This document shows positions 26,513 through 35,193 of a stretch of DNA of 64,000 nucleotides, one piece after another. The stretch is taken from the NCBI GenBank assembly GCA_038322235.1, contig JBBQFQ010000007.1, positions 62,001-126,000 of the forward strand, given 5' to 3'. The stretch comes from SZAS-18 sp038322235 (GTDB taxonomy: Bacteria > Verrucomicrobiota > Verrucomicrobiia > Chthoniobacterales > SZAS-18). Each line of letters opens with the position of its first letter. Position 1 is the stretch's first letter. The position numbers and the translations under genes are program-made. The notes below the pieces were generated by a model. It was given only the letters and a program-made list of their open reading frames with translations, did not search any database and was not told where the DNA came from.

Positions 26513-27738
26513 TGCGCATCATTGTCTGGGGCATCAACTACTCTCCGGAAGTGACCGGCATCGCGCCTTATAACGCGGCGCTTTGCGAGCAACTGCGCGC
26601 GTCGGGCCACGACGTGCGAATGCTGACGACGTTTTCCTACTATCCCGCCTGGAAAAAAGAGTCCGCGGATCGCGGCCGGCTCTTCCGGACGGATTCCGTG
26701 CGGGGCGTGCTGGTACACCGCTGCTGGCACTACGTTCCCGGAAAGGTCTCCGCCCTCAAGCGGATCTTGCATGAGGGGAGCTTTGTGCTGATGTCCTGGC
26801 TGCGCCTGCTCTCGCTGCCGAAGGCGGATGTTCTCGTCGTCGTCTCGCCTCCGCTCCTCCTCGGGGCGGCGGCCTGGCTGGCGGGAAAACTGCGCGGGAT
26901 GCCGTTCGTCTTTCACGTCCAGGATCTCCAGCCGGACGCCGCGGTTGGTCTCGGCATGCTGAAGGCGGGCGCGTTCACTCGCGTGCTCTATGCTCTCGAA
27001 CGACTGGCCTACGCCCAGGCGGCGCGAGTCTCCGTGATCAGCGGGGGAATGCGCCGGGCGATCCTTGGGAAGGGCGTGCCGGAGACCAAGACGGTCCTGT
27101 TCCCCAATGGGGCGCCCGACTGGTCAGCGGGAGGTCCGCCGCGCGGACGCTTCCGGGCGCGGTGCGGCTTCGGCGCGGAGGACTTTCTCGCGATCTACTC
27201 GGGCAATCTCGGCGTGAAGCAGGGTCTCGGCATTCTGCTCGACGCGGCTCCCCTGCTTCGCGATCCGCGCGTCAAGCTGGTCCTTTGCGGCGGCGGTGCC
27301 CAGCGCGGCGAGCTCGAGCAGCGGCTGGCCCGCGAACGTCCGCCCAACGTGCGACTTCTGCCCCTCCAGGATGATGCCGGTTACGCGGAAATGATGGCGG
27401 ACACCGATGTCAGCGTCATCACCCAGCAGAAGGGCACCGGGCAGTTCTTCTTTCCGAGCAAACTGCTCGCCTCCCTGGCCGCCGCGCGGCCGGTGCTTGC
27501 CGTGGCGGATGACGACAGCGAACTGGCGCTGGCGTTGCGCGAGGGTGGCTTCGGGGTCGTGACCCCCGCGGAGGATGCGGCGGCGCTGGCGCGGGCGCTG
27601 GACGACTCCGCCGCCCTCCCGCCCGAGCAGCTGGCGGCGATGGGGGCGCATGCCCGGGTCTACGGCCGCCGCTTCCGGTTTGATCGCGTGCTCCCGGACT
27701 TCGAGCGCGAACTTATGACCGTGGCCGGGCGACCGTGA
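26512..27738 (+). CDS. WcaI-like GT4 glycosyltransferase
   Basis: A 408-residue GT4 enzyme resembling the colanic-acid WcaI fucosyltransferase. MRIIVWGINYSPEVTGIAPY is the family-typical N-terminus; LTTFSYYPAWKK and FVFHVQDLQPDAAVGLGML are strong WcaI-like segments; FLAIYSGNLGVKQGL begins the donor domain; FFFPSKLLASLAAARPVLAV replaces E-x7-E, as in WcaI. It is the last gene of the cluster and is followed after 24 bases by a strong intrinsic terminator. Confidence 0.87.
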   Translation: MRIIVWGINYSPEVTGIAPYNAALCEQLRASGHDVRMLTTFSYYPAWKKESADRGRLFRTDSVRGVLVHRCWHYVPGKVSALKRILHEGSFVLMSWLRLLSLPKADVLVVVSPPLLLGAAAWLAGKLRGMPFVFHVQDLQPDAAVGLGMLKAGAFTRVLYALERLAYAQAARVSVISGGMRRAILGKGVPETKTVLFPNGAPDWSAGGPPRGRFRARCGFGAEDFLAIYSGNLGVKQGLGILLDAAPLLRDPRVKLVLCGGGAQRGELEQRLARERPPNVRLLPLQDDAGYAEMMADTDVSVITQQKGTGQFFFPSKLLASLAAARPVLAVADDDSELALALREGGFGVVTPAEDAAALARALDDSAALPPEQLAAMGAHARVYGRRFRFDRVLPDFERELMTVAGRP

Positions 27739-27762
27739 GCCGGGATAAATTCGATGAGAGAA

Positions 27763-27787
27763 GGGCGGCTTCGGCCGCCCTTTTTTT
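27763..27787 (+). terminator. intrinsic terminator closing the glycan cluster
   Basis: A perfect 7-bp stem GGGCGGC / GCCGCCC closes a TTCG tetraloop (27770-27773) and is followed at once by seven T residues (27781-27787). This is a textbook Rho-independent terminator for the plus strand. The minus-strand gene that ends at 27797 reads into it with only a TTCTCTC tail, so bidirectional use is weak. Confidence 0.92.
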
Positions 27788-27796
27788 GGCCGGGTG

Positions 27797-28501
27797 CTAT
27801 CGATAGTTCTTCAACGTTGTTGTCTGCCGCTGGCGCAGTTCGTAAAACGGCGCCTTCACTCCGAGGAGGACATGATGTGTGGCAGGGGCGGGTTCGCCCG
27901 ACGGAAGAAGCTGGGCTTGATACTTGAAGTCGAGCCGGACGACCGAAGCGACGAGCGCGACCGTCACGGGCTGGGTGAGGGAGCCTTCGCTCTGGACGAT
28001 GGAGAAGTCGTCCTTCGTGATCCAGAAGCGGCCCGTCAGCTGGTTCATGATCTTTTCCTCCCGGTTATCGTACGACTGGCCCGAGCGCGGGCGGTAGCGC
28101 ACGACATAGCAGGACCGGCCGAGGATTTCGTCATCGCCCTCGCGCGACATCACGAACCGCGGGGCGAGTTTCTGCATGTCCATCACGACCATGAATTTCT
28201 TCGCATCGAGAGTTTCCTTCTCCTCCGCGGCCCGTCCCTTCGTTGGGATTTCACCCGCCAGCGAGAGGTCTCGTGACGGCCGAATCGTCAGATGCTTCGT
28301 CTTCGAGGACGTCACGCCGCCTTGGGCATCGAGTTCCTCCGTCCGGACCTCCACATCGCATTCGTAGCGCTGGCGGTCGCGCCGGAGCGCATCGTCCCGC
28401 AGCGCCGAGCGGCGGACGATCTCGGCGCCATCTGGTTCGGCGGACGCGGAGAGGACGCGGAGAAGCATGAGAAAAACCAGCAGCAGCAGCCTGACGGACA
28501 T
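27797..28501 (-). CDS. secreted LolA-like / outer-membrane lipoprotein-sorting protein
   Basis: A 234-residue protein with a hydrophobic N-terminal signal (about 21 residues, ending LSASA). The rest is beta-rich with alternating hydrophobic residues; the segments LGRSCYVVRYRPRSGQSYD and GRFWITKDDFSIVQSEG match outer-membrane lipoprotein-sorting proteins of the LolA-like fold. The predicted location is the periplasm or outer membrane. It converges on the glycan cluster and diverges from uvrC across 63 bases. The specific cargo is unknown. Confidence 0.65.
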   Translation of the reverse strand: MSVRLLLLVFLMLLRVLSASAEPDGAEIVRRSALRDDALRRDRQRYECDVEVRTEELDAQGGVTSSKTKHLTIRPSRDLSLAGEIPTKGRAAEEKETLDAKKFMVVMDMQKLAPRFVMSREGDDEILGRSCYVVRYRPRSGQSYDNREEKIMNQLTGRFWITKDDFSIVQSEGSLTQPVTVALVASVVRLDFKYQAQLLPSGEPAPATHHVLLGVKAPFYELRQRQTTTLKNYR

Positions 28502-28564
28502 GGAGGGGGTTTGCGCAATGCGGGCCGGGGGCGGACACTCTGACTGTCGGGCGTTCCGCGGGGA

Positions 28565-30238
28565 ATGCGTCTATTTATGGAGCAGCCACTGCCGAAAGAG
28601 AAGCCCGACCTGCGGGCAAAGTTGAACGACGCCCCTCACAAGCCGGGGGTGTACGTGATGCGTGACCGCTTGAATCGGATTCTCTATGTCGGGAAAGCTC
28701 GCGACCTGCGGAAGCGGCTCAGTAACTACTTTTTGCCCTCCGCCCAGGCCCGCGCCACGCTCAAGACGCGCGCGCTGCTCGACAGCGTCTGGGACTACGA
28801 ATGGCACGTCGTCCGGACCGAACCCGAGGCGCTTCTGCTCGAGGGGCGGCTGATCAAGGAATACCGCCCGCGCTACAACATCATGTTCCGCGACGACAAG
28901 CGGTTCCTGCTCGCCAAGATCACGCTCGCCGATCCCTTCCCCCGCTTTGCGCTCACGCGGATGAAGAAGGACGACAACGCCCGCTACTTCGGTCCGTTTG
29001 CCCACTCGGGGGCGTTGCGGACCACGCTCGAGATGATGCGAAAAAAGTTCGGCATCCGCGCCTGCCGCCCGATCGAGCCGGGCGAGGCCGACTACAAGCA
29101 TTGCCACAACGCCATCATCAAAAACTGTTCCGCGCCGTGCATCGGGAAGATCGATGTCGCTGGCTACCGCGAGCGCGTGGACGCGGCCTGTGCCTTTCTG
29201 GAGGGCGGCTCGCGCGAGATGGTGGACGCGCTCGAGGCGGAAATGCAGGCCGCCGCCAAGAAAATGGATTTCGAGCGCGCCGCCGAGCTGCGGGACATGG
29301 TGGAAGACCTGAAGCGCACGACCGCGCCAACGCGGCGCTTCACCCGCATGGCGCCGCTGCAGGGGGCGATCGATCCGGCGGACGACGTGAAGGCTTTGCA
29401 TCTCGCACTCGATCTCGCCGCCCCGCCCGAGGTGATGGAGTGCTTCGACATCTCGAACATCTCCACCACGCACATCGTGGCGAGCATGGTGCGTTTTCGC
29501 GGCGGGGTGCCGGACAAGTCCGGCTACCGGCGTTACCGCATCAAGACGGTCGCCGGCCAGAACGACTTCGCGAGCATGGCGGAGGTGGTGCGCCGCCGCT
29601 ACTCCCGTATCCTGCTCGAGACCCGCGCCCTCGCGCCCGAGCTCGCGGAAGTGACGCAGGAGAGTCCCCTCGAAGCGGCCCGCCGCCTGGAGCGGCAGCT
29701 CGCGCAGGAGATGACAGAGGCGGCCGACGCGGACGCTGAACCGGAGGAGGTCGAGGAGTTGGATGCGAACGAGGAGCCCCTGCCGCGGGCCATGACGTAT
29801 GTGCGTCTCCCCGATCTCGTGATCGTCGATGGCGGCAAAGGTCAACTCGGGGCCGCCTGCAAGGAGCTTCAGCGCCTGGGTCTGCAGGAGTTGCCGATCA
29901 TTGGGCTCGCCAAGGAATTTGAAGAGATTTATCGCCCGGCCCATCCGCTGCCTCTTCGGTTGTCGCAGGATTCCGGTGCGCTCCGGCTGCTGCAGCGGAT
30001 TCGGGATGAAGCGCACCGTTTTGCGAACGGCTTCCACCAGCTTCTCATGAAGAAGCGGGTGGCCGAGAGCGTGCTCGATGACTGCCCCGGGGTGAGCGAA
30101 AATCGGAAGCGGCTGCTGCTCCAGGCGTTCGGGTCCATCGCCCGGCTGCGGAAAGCCGGCGCCAGCGAGATCGCGGAAGTCGAAGGGATCAGCCCACGCC
30201 TGGCTGAGGACATCGCGTCTTTTCTGGCGGCGCGGTAG
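28565..30238 (+). CDS. uvrC: UvrABC excinuclease subunit C
   Basis: A 557-residue UvrC, which makes both incisions in nucleotide excision repair. The GIY-YIG 3'-nuclease lies near 25-105 (GVY 28-30, YVGK 41-44, E93). Cysteines 167, 180, 188 and 192 match the iron-sulfur-binding Cys set of UvrC. The UVR helix is at 221-252 (DFERAAELRD). The RNase H-like 5'-nuclease has D295 (ECFDISNIS), D422 (IVDGGKGQL) and H484 (RDEAHRFA), then helix-hairpin-helix motifs to the end. An acidic insert at about 354-413 splits the RNase H domain. ATG 28565 was chosen; ATG 28577 is an alternative. Confidence 0.97.
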   Translation: MRLFMEQPLPKEKPDLRAKLNDAPHKPGVYVMRDRLNRILYVGKARDLRKRLSNYFLPSAQARATLKTRALLDSVWDYEWHVVRTEPEALLLEGRLIKEYRPRYNIMFRDDKRFLLAKITLADPFPRFALTRMKKDDNARYFGPFAHSGALRTTLEMMRKKFGIRACRPIEPGEADYKHCHNAIIKNCSAPCIGKIDVAGYRERVDAACAFLEGGSREMVDALEAEMQAAAKKMDFERAAELRDMVEDLKRTTAPTRRFTRMAPLQGAIDPADDVKALHLALDLAAPPEVMECFDISNISTTHIVASMVRFRGGVPDKSGYRRYRIKTVAGQNDFASMAEVVRRRYSRILLETRALAPELAEVTQESPLEAARRLERQLAQEMTEAADADAEPEEVEELDANEEPLPRAMTYVRLPDLVIVDGGKGQLGAACKELQRLGLQELPIIGLAKEFEEIYRPAHPLPLRLSQDSGALRLLQRIRDEAHRFANGFHQLLMKKRVAESVLDDCPGVSENRKRLLLQAFGSIARLRKAGASEIAEVEGISPRLAEDIASFLAAR

Positions 30239-30298
30239 GGCCCGCCAGGAAAGTCGCTTCCTTCCCATCCGTCTGGTTCCGGCTAGGCTTCCTTCTCC

Positions 30299-32368
30299 AT
30301 GCGCCTCCCCCGCCTGCTCGTTCCCGCCTTCGCCCTTCTCGCGGCTTCGCTGACTGCGGCGGACTCGCCGGCCGAGAAAAAGCCGTTTACGCCGCGCGAT
30401 CTCGTTCTCCTCGATCGCGTCTCGGATCCGCGAGTTTCGCCGGATGGACGCTTCGCCGTCTATCAACTCCGGCGCACCGATCTCGAGGCCAACAAGGGAA
30501 CGACCAGCCTCTGGCTCCTCGATCTCAAGACGCCCGGGGCGGCGCCGCGCGCGCTGACGGCGCCGTCGGGCGATGCGTCGTCGCCGCGCTGGTCGGCGGA
30601 TGGTAAGGCGATCTATTTCCTTTCCGCCCGCTCGGGTTCCGCCCAGGTCTGGCGCCTGCCGCTCGAGGGCGGCGAAGCGGTGCCGGTCACGAAGCTCCCG
30701 CTCGACGTCGGCGGATTCGTCCTCTCGCCTGACGGCCAGCGAATCGCGGTCGTGCTCGAAGTTTTTCCTGAGTGCGTGACGCTGGCTGATTCAAAGAAGC
30801 GGCTGGAGGAAAAGGCGAAGCCGAAGGCGAGCGGACAAAGCTTCGACAAGCTGTTCGTCCGGCACTGGGACACGTGGGTGAATGGCGCGCGCGCGCAAGT
30901 TTTTGCGCTCGCGCTCGGCGCGGACGGGATCGCGACCGGCGAACCCGCCTGGGTGACGAGGGGGATCGACGGCGACGTCCCCTCGAAGCCCTTCGGCGAC
31001 GACACTGAGTTCGGCTTCTCCCCGGATGGAAAGACCCTCTACTTCAACGCGCGCATCGCCGGCCGGACCGAGGCCTGGTCGACGAACTTCGACATCTACT
31101 CCGCGCCCACGGATGCGAGTGCGCCGCCGAAGAATCTGACCGCGGACAACGCGGCGTGGGACGGGTATCCGCTCGCGTCGCGCGACGGGAAGAAGCTTTA
31201 TTACCTCGCGATGAAGCGGCCCGGCTTCGAGGCGGATCGCTTCGGCATCATGGAGTTGGATCTCGCGAACGGGAAGAAACGCGAGGTGGCTCCCGCCTGG
31301 GATCGTTCCGCCTCGGCGCTCAAGCTCTCCGCGGATGGACGCACTCTTTTCACGAACGCGGACGATCTGGGCCAAAACCGGATCTTCGCGATCGATGTCG
31401 CGACGGGCGTGGTCAAGGCTCTGACTGATCAAGGTGGGACCGAAGGATTCAGCGTCGGTCCGGATGGGATCGTCGCGTCGCGCGCCACCCTCGGTGGCCC
31501 GGCGCAGCTCTTCCACGTCGCCTTCGCGGGCGGAAATCCCACGCCACTGACCCGCCACAACGCCGAGGCGCTCGCGCGAATCACGTTCGGCGAATACGAG
31601 CAGTTCAGCTTCAAGGGCGCGAATGACGAGACGATCTTCGGATACGTGATGAAACCGGCCGGGTTCGTCGCGGGGAAGAAGTATCCGGTCGCCATGATCG
31701 TCCATGGCGGGCCGCAGGGGAGCATGGGAAACGAGTTTCATTACCGCTGGAATCCGCAGACCTACGCGGGGGCCGGCTTCGCGGTCGTGTTCATCGACTT
31801 CCACGGTTCGACGGGCTACGGGCAGAAGTTCACCGATTCGATCAGCGGCGACTGGGGCGGCAAACCGCTCGAGGACCTGAAGAAAGGCTGGGCGTTCGCG
31901 CTGGCGAAGTACGATTTTCTCGATGCGAACCGGGCCGCGGCTCTCGGCGCAAGTTTTGGCGGATACATGATCGATTGGATCGCCGGAAACTGGGGTGAGC
32001 CGTGGAAGTGCCTCGTCTCCCATGACGGGGTCTTCGACAACCGACTCATGGCCTACGCCACCGATGAGTTGTGGTTCGACGAGTGGGAAAACAGCGGCAC
32101 CCAATACGAGAAGCCGGCGAACTACGAGCGATTCAACCCGATCAACCACGTCGCCAAGTGGAAGACTCCGATGCTCGTGATTCAGGGCGGGCTCGACTTC
32201 CGCTGTCCGCTCGAGCACGGCCTCGGCGCTTTCAGCGCGCTCCAGCGCCGCGGGATTCCCAGCGAGTTCCTTTATTTCCCGGATGAGAACCACTGGGTCC
32301 TCAAACCGCAGAACAGCCTGCAGTGGCACGCTGCCGTCGAGGCCTGGCTGAAGAAGTGGACGAACTGA
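30299..32368 (+). CDS. secreted S9 (prolyl oligopeptidase) family serine peptidase
   Basis: A 689-residue S9 peptidase with a signal peptide (about residues 1-21, LLAASLTAA). Residues ~35-400 are a WD40-like propeller, with repeats such as SPDGRFAVYQL and LSADGRTLFTN. The C-terminal alpha/beta hydrolase starts near 430. Catalytic residues are S552 in GASFGGYM, D633 in GGLDFRCP and H665 in DENHWVL. It should cleave peptides in the periplasm or outside the cell, in the DPP-IV/acylaminoacyl-peptidase style. The gene stands alone, 60 bases after uvrC. Confidence 0.93.
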   Translation: MRLPRLLVPAFALLAASLTAADSPAEKKPFTPRDLVLLDRVSDPRVSPDGRFAVYQLRRTDLEANKGTTSLWLLDLKTPGAAPRALTAPSGDASSPRWSADGKAIYFLSARSGSAQVWRLPLEGGEAVPVTKLPLDVGGFVLSPDGQRIAVVLEVFPECVTLADSKKRLEEKAKPKASGQSFDKLFVRHWDTWVNGARAQVFALALGADGIATGEPAWVTRGIDGDVPSKPFGDDTEFGFSPDGKTLYFNARIAGRTEAWSTNFDIYSAPTDASAPPKNLTADNAAWDGYPLASRDGKKLYYLAMKRPGFEADRFGIMELDLANGKKREVAPAWDRSASALKLSADGRTLFTNADDLGQNRIFAIDVATGVVKALTDQGGTEGFSVGPDGIVASRATLGGPAQLFHVAFAGGNPTPLTRHNAEALARITFGEYEQFSFKGANDETIFGYVMKPAGFVAGKKYPVAMIVHGGPQGSMGNEFHYRWNPQTYAGAGFAVVFIDFHGSTGYGQKFTDSISGDWGGKPLEDLKKGWAFALAKYDFLDANRAAALGASFGGYMIDWIAGNWGEPWKCLVSHDGVFDNRLMAYATDELWFDEWENSGTQYEKPANYERFNPINHVAKWKTPMLVIQGGLDFRCPLEHGLGAFSALQRRGIPSEFLYFPDENHWVLKPQNSLQWHAAVEAWLKKWTN

Positions 32369-32404
32369 AGCGATCTGAAATCTGAGATCCGGGATCTGGC
32401 TTCC

Positions 32405-32935
32405 TCACTTCTCCGCCTTCCTCGCGAGCAGCCAGAGAAGGTCAGAGGTGCGGTTGACGAACTGGAGGAGCAGCGGACGAAGCGGCACGCCCTGCTCGCG
32501 CATCCAGACGAGGTGACGTTCGCCCCGGCGGGCGGTGACCCGCGCCTGATCGAGGGCCGCCGCTGCAGGGGTGCTGCCCGGCGTCGCCCACCCCTCGAAG
32601 CGAATGGGCGTGGCCTCGAGCTGCGCGATTTCGGCGTCGATGCGCGTGAGCTCGGCCTCGGTGATGCGTCCGAACCGCGAAGCCGCATAGCGGTCCTGAT
32701 CACCGTCGTCGGCGGCCAGTTCGCCCATCAAGTTGACCAGGTCGCGCTGGATCGCTTCGAGGGACGCGATCAGCGGATCATTCCCGGGGGCCGACTTCGC
32801 GAGACCGAGCGCGACATTCAGCTCGTCGAATCGTCCGACCGCTTCGATCCGCGGATGGCACTTCGGTACCCGCTGCCCGAAGACCAGGGAGGTGGTTCCA
32901 TCGTCGCCCGTGCGCGTGGCAATGCTCGTGCTCAT
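32405..32935 (-). CDS. PduO-type ATP:cob(I)alamin adenosyltransferase
   Basis: A 176-residue enzyme forming adenosylcobalamin from cob(I)alamin and ATP. TRTGDDGTTSLVFGQRVPK is the N-terminal ATP-binding signature, AVGRFDELNVALGLAKS the conserved R-x-D-E-L-N segment, and FVNRTSDLLWLLARKAE the C-terminal helix. ATG at 32935 begins MSTSIATRTG; an extension to 33070 is rejected because the signature sits right at this ATG. It diverges from ruvC across 97 bases. Confidence 0.95.
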   Translation of the reverse strand: MSTSIATRTGDDGTTSLVFGQRVPKCHPRIEAVGRFDELNVALGLAKSAPGNDPLIASLEAIQRDLVNLMGELAADDGDQDRYAASRFGRITEAELTRIDAEIAQLEATPIRFEGWATPGSTPAAAALDQARVTARRGERHLVWMREQGVPLRPLLLQFVNRTSDLLWLLARKAEK

Positions 32936-33032
32936 CCCCGGGCTTCGCGCGGAATCGGCTGGATTCAAGCCCGCAACGTCGCGCTCGTCTGATTCGCAGT
33001 TGAATCCCCGGCCTCCCGGGCGATGCGGTTCC

Positions 33033-33542
33033 ATGCGCGTTCTCGCCATCGATCCCTCGCTGCGTGGCACCGGCTACGCCGTTCTGGAATCCGGCGCGCG
33101 CGCGGACGAGGCCCGCGCGCTTGTATACGGCGTGATCAAGAATCCGACCGATCTCCTCCAGTCGGGCTGCCTCGTGGCGATCCGGCGCCGGGTGCTGGAA
33201 CTGATCGAGGCGCACGCCCCGGAATGCTGTGCGATCGAGGGCGTGATCTTTGTCCAAAGCTACAAGACCGCGATCACCCTCGGAGCTGCCCGCGGCGCCT
33301 CCATGATTGCCGCCGCCGAGCGCGGCCTCGCCATCTACGAATACGCGCCGCGGCTCGTGAAGCAGAGCGTCGTCGGACGCGGCGGGGCCCAGAAGGAGCA
33401 GGTCGCCTTCATGGTGCGGGCGCTCCTGGGACTCACTGAGACTCCGGGCGCGGATGCGGCGGATGCCCTCGCGATCGGGCTCACCCATCTCCGGCAGGCG
33501 CAAGGCGGCGCCCGGTTGCTCGCGCCGCGGGAGCGCATTTGA
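33033..33542 (+). CDS. ruvC: Holliday junction resolvase RuvC
   Basis: A 169-residue RuvC endonuclease that resolves four-way junctions with RuvAB. The RNase H-fold catalytic acids are visible: D7 (LAIDPSLRGTGYA), E69 (CAIEGV), D141 and D144 (GADAADALAIGLTHL). QKEQV near residue 120 is the conserved motif before helix D. Length and all four acids are normal, so it is probably functional. No ruvA or ruvB lies in the window. Confidence 0.97.
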   Translation: MRVLAIDPSLRGTGYAVLESGARADEARALVYGVIKNPTDLLQSGCLVAIRRRVLELIEAHAPECCAIEGVIFVQSYKTAITLGAARGASMIAAAERGLAIYEYAPRLVKQSVVGRGGAQKEQVAFMVRALLGLTETPGADAADALAIGLTHLRQAQGGARLLAPRERI

Positions 33543-33564
33543 CACTTCGGACGGCGGCAGGAAT

Positions 33565-33581
33565 GTAACCACCATTGTTAC
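33565..33581. promoter_or_regulatory. short inverted repeat upstream of YceI gene
   Basis: GTAAC (33565-33569) and GTTAC (33577-33581) form an inverted repeat separated by seven bases, inside a wider GGAA...TTCC symmetry, 58 bases before the YceI start. It could be an operator or an activator site. No matching regulator is nearby and the sequence is short enough to arise by chance. Confidence 0.25.
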
Positions 33582-33638
33582 GGTTCCGTTGATGCGGACC
33601 GCTCGAAACCGAATCCAATCCCGCCAGAAACCATCCTT

Positions 33639-34214
33639 ATGCTGAAACCCACTCTCGCCCTCGTTTCCTCGCTCCTCCTGCTCGGAGCGGCCGCCGTCTC
33701 CGCCGAGGAGTCCACCTATGAGATCGACCCCGTTCACTCCATCGTGTTCGCGAAGGCGACGCATGCCGGAGTGAGCACCGCCTGGATTCGTTTCAACAAG
33801 ACGACCGGGAAGGTGACCTTCAATGACGCCGATCCCTCGAAGAGTTCCGTGATGATCGAAGTCCAGGCCGAGAGCGTGGACTCCGCGAATGAAAAGCGCG
33901 ACCAGCACCTCAAGAGCCCGGACTTCCTCAACGCGAAGCAATTTGGCACCATCACCTTCAAGAGCACGACGGTCGCGAAGAAGGGCGACAAGGAATACGA
34001 CATCACCGGTGATCTGACCGTCCGCGGCGTGACCAAGTCGGTGACGACGACCTTCAAGGTCGTGGGCATCGGCAAGTCGCCGAAGGGCGACGCCATCGCT
34101 GGCGGCGATTGCAGCTTCAAGGTGAAGCGCTCGGACTTTGGCGTGACCTTCGGCCCGGGCGCTTTGAGCGACGAGGTCGAGCTGCTCGTCAGTGTCGAAG
34201 CCGGCAAGAAATAA
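33639..34214 (+). CDS. YceI family periplasmic protein
   Basis: A 191-residue lipocalin-like YceI protein. The signal peptide covers about residues 1-22 (LLLGAAAVSA). STYEIDPVHSIVFAKATHAG is the family N-terminus with the first strand and helix, DQHLKSPDFLNAKQF the second signature, and FKVKRSDFGVTFGPGALSDE the C-terminal one. Members bind polyisoprenoid-type lipids in the periplasm; the physiological ligand here is unknown. It is followed by a strong hairpin. Confidence 0.93.
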   Translation: MLKPTLALVSSLLLLGAAAVSAEESTYEIDPVHSIVFAKATHAGVSTAWIRFNKTTGKVTFNDADPSKSSVMIEVQAESVDSANEKRDQHLKSPDFLNAKQFGTITFKSTTVAKKGDKEYDITGDLTVRGVTKSVTTTFKVVGIGKSPKGDAIAGGDCSFKVKRSDFGVTFGPGALSDEVELLVSVEAGKK

Positions 34215-34233
34215 GCGATTCCAACCCCTTTTC

Positions 34234-34270
34234 CGGCCCCGGCGTCCCTCGTGGCGCCGGGGCCGTATTT
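34234..34270 (+). terminator. intrinsic terminator after YceI gene
   Basis: CGGCCCCGGCG (34234-34244) and CGCCGGGGCCG (34255-34265) pair perfectly over 11 bp with a 10-base loop, followed by TATTT. The hairpin is very stable, but the T-tract is short, so termination efficiency is uncertain. It starts 20 bases after the stop. Confidence 0.7.
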
Positions 34271-34308
34271 GCATCGACACGCCGAGTCGCCCCGTGCGAC
34301 AAGTCCCC

Positions 34309-35190
34309 ATGGATCCGTTCATCAAGAGCCTCGTGCTCAGCATCGCGCTTCCCGCGCTGCTTGCGACGGTGACCTCCTTCGTCTCGGCGGGTCCCACCCG
34401 CGAGGATGCGCCCGCGGCGTCGTTTCGCGCCGGCCTCGGGATGACCATCGCGTTTTGGACGGGCTGGGCGTTTCTTTTCTCCCGGTGGCCGCATGAGATG
34501 CCGTGGCTCCCGCGGGAATCCACCCACTGGCTTCTCTACGTTCCCGTCGCCGCGACCTTCGCCGCGCTGCTCTTCGCGTTCATGCGGGAGGGCGGCGCCC
34601 GGTTCATTCTCATCGTCATCCTCGTCAGCGGTCTCACGCTCGCGCAGATCAGTCCGCTCTGGAAATCGTGGAAGCCGCTTGAGTCGGTCTGGATCACGGT
34701 GCTGCTCCTCGCCCTCGGCGCGATCGGTTGGACCATGGTCGCCCGCGTCATCAATGCCTCGAGCCGCCCGACCGGCATGATCTGGGTCACGACGCTGCTC
34801 TCGCTCGCCGCGGTCGCGGTGGCGTCCTCCGGGAGCGCCACGCTCGGGCTCACCTGCGGCATTTTCGCCGCGGTCGTCGGTCCGCTCGTCCTCGTCTCCT
34901 GGTGGCGGCCGAATGCCGGCGTCTACGGGATCGTCGCGCCGCTCGCCTCGCTGGCGCTTCTCTCGGTCCTGATCAATGCGCGGTTTTACTCCGAGCTCGG
35001 GCTCGGGCCCGCGCTCCTCCTGGTCGCCACGCCGCTGCTCGCCTGGTTTCTTGTGCGCTTCGGACCGCGCGACGGTTTTCTCGCGAGCGATTGGGTGCGC
35101 CTTCCGCTCTCGCTCATCCCGGCGGCTGTGGCGGCGGTCCAGACCGCGCTCGCGGCGGCGAAGAGCGCAGGAGAAAGTGGAGGCTGGTAG
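34309..35190 (+). CDS. multi-pass membrane protein of unknown function
   Basis: A 293-residue protein with about eight or nine predicted transmembrane segments (for example SLVLSIALPALLATVTSF, HWLLYVPVAATFAALLF and VWITVLLLALGAIGWTMVA) and few polar motifs. I do not recognise a family. ATG 34309 was chosen; the longer in-frame start at 34192 would overlap the YceI stop and cross the hairpin. lipB follows after three bases, so the two are probably co-transcribed. Confidence 0.75.
   Translation: MDPFIKSLVLSIALPALLATVTSFVSAGPTREDAPAASFRAGLGMTIAFWTGWAFLFSRWPHEMPWLPRESTHWLLYVPVAATFAALLFAFMREGGARFILIVILVSGLTLAQISPLWKSWKPLESVWITVLLLALGAIGWTMVARVINASSRPTGMIWVTTLLSLAAVAVASSGSATLGLTCGIFAAVVGPLVLVSWWRPNAGVYGIVAPLASLALLSVLINARFYSELGLGPALLLVATPLLAWFLVRFGPRDGFLASDWVRLPLSLIPAAVAAVQTALAAAKSAGESGGW
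35179..35183 (+). promoter_or_regulatory. Shine-Dalgarno site of lipB
   Basis: GGAGG sits ten bases before the GTG at 35194, overlapping the end of the preceding gene. It supports GTG 35194 as the lipB start over any later codon. Confidence 0.65.
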
Positions 35191-35193
35191 CCC

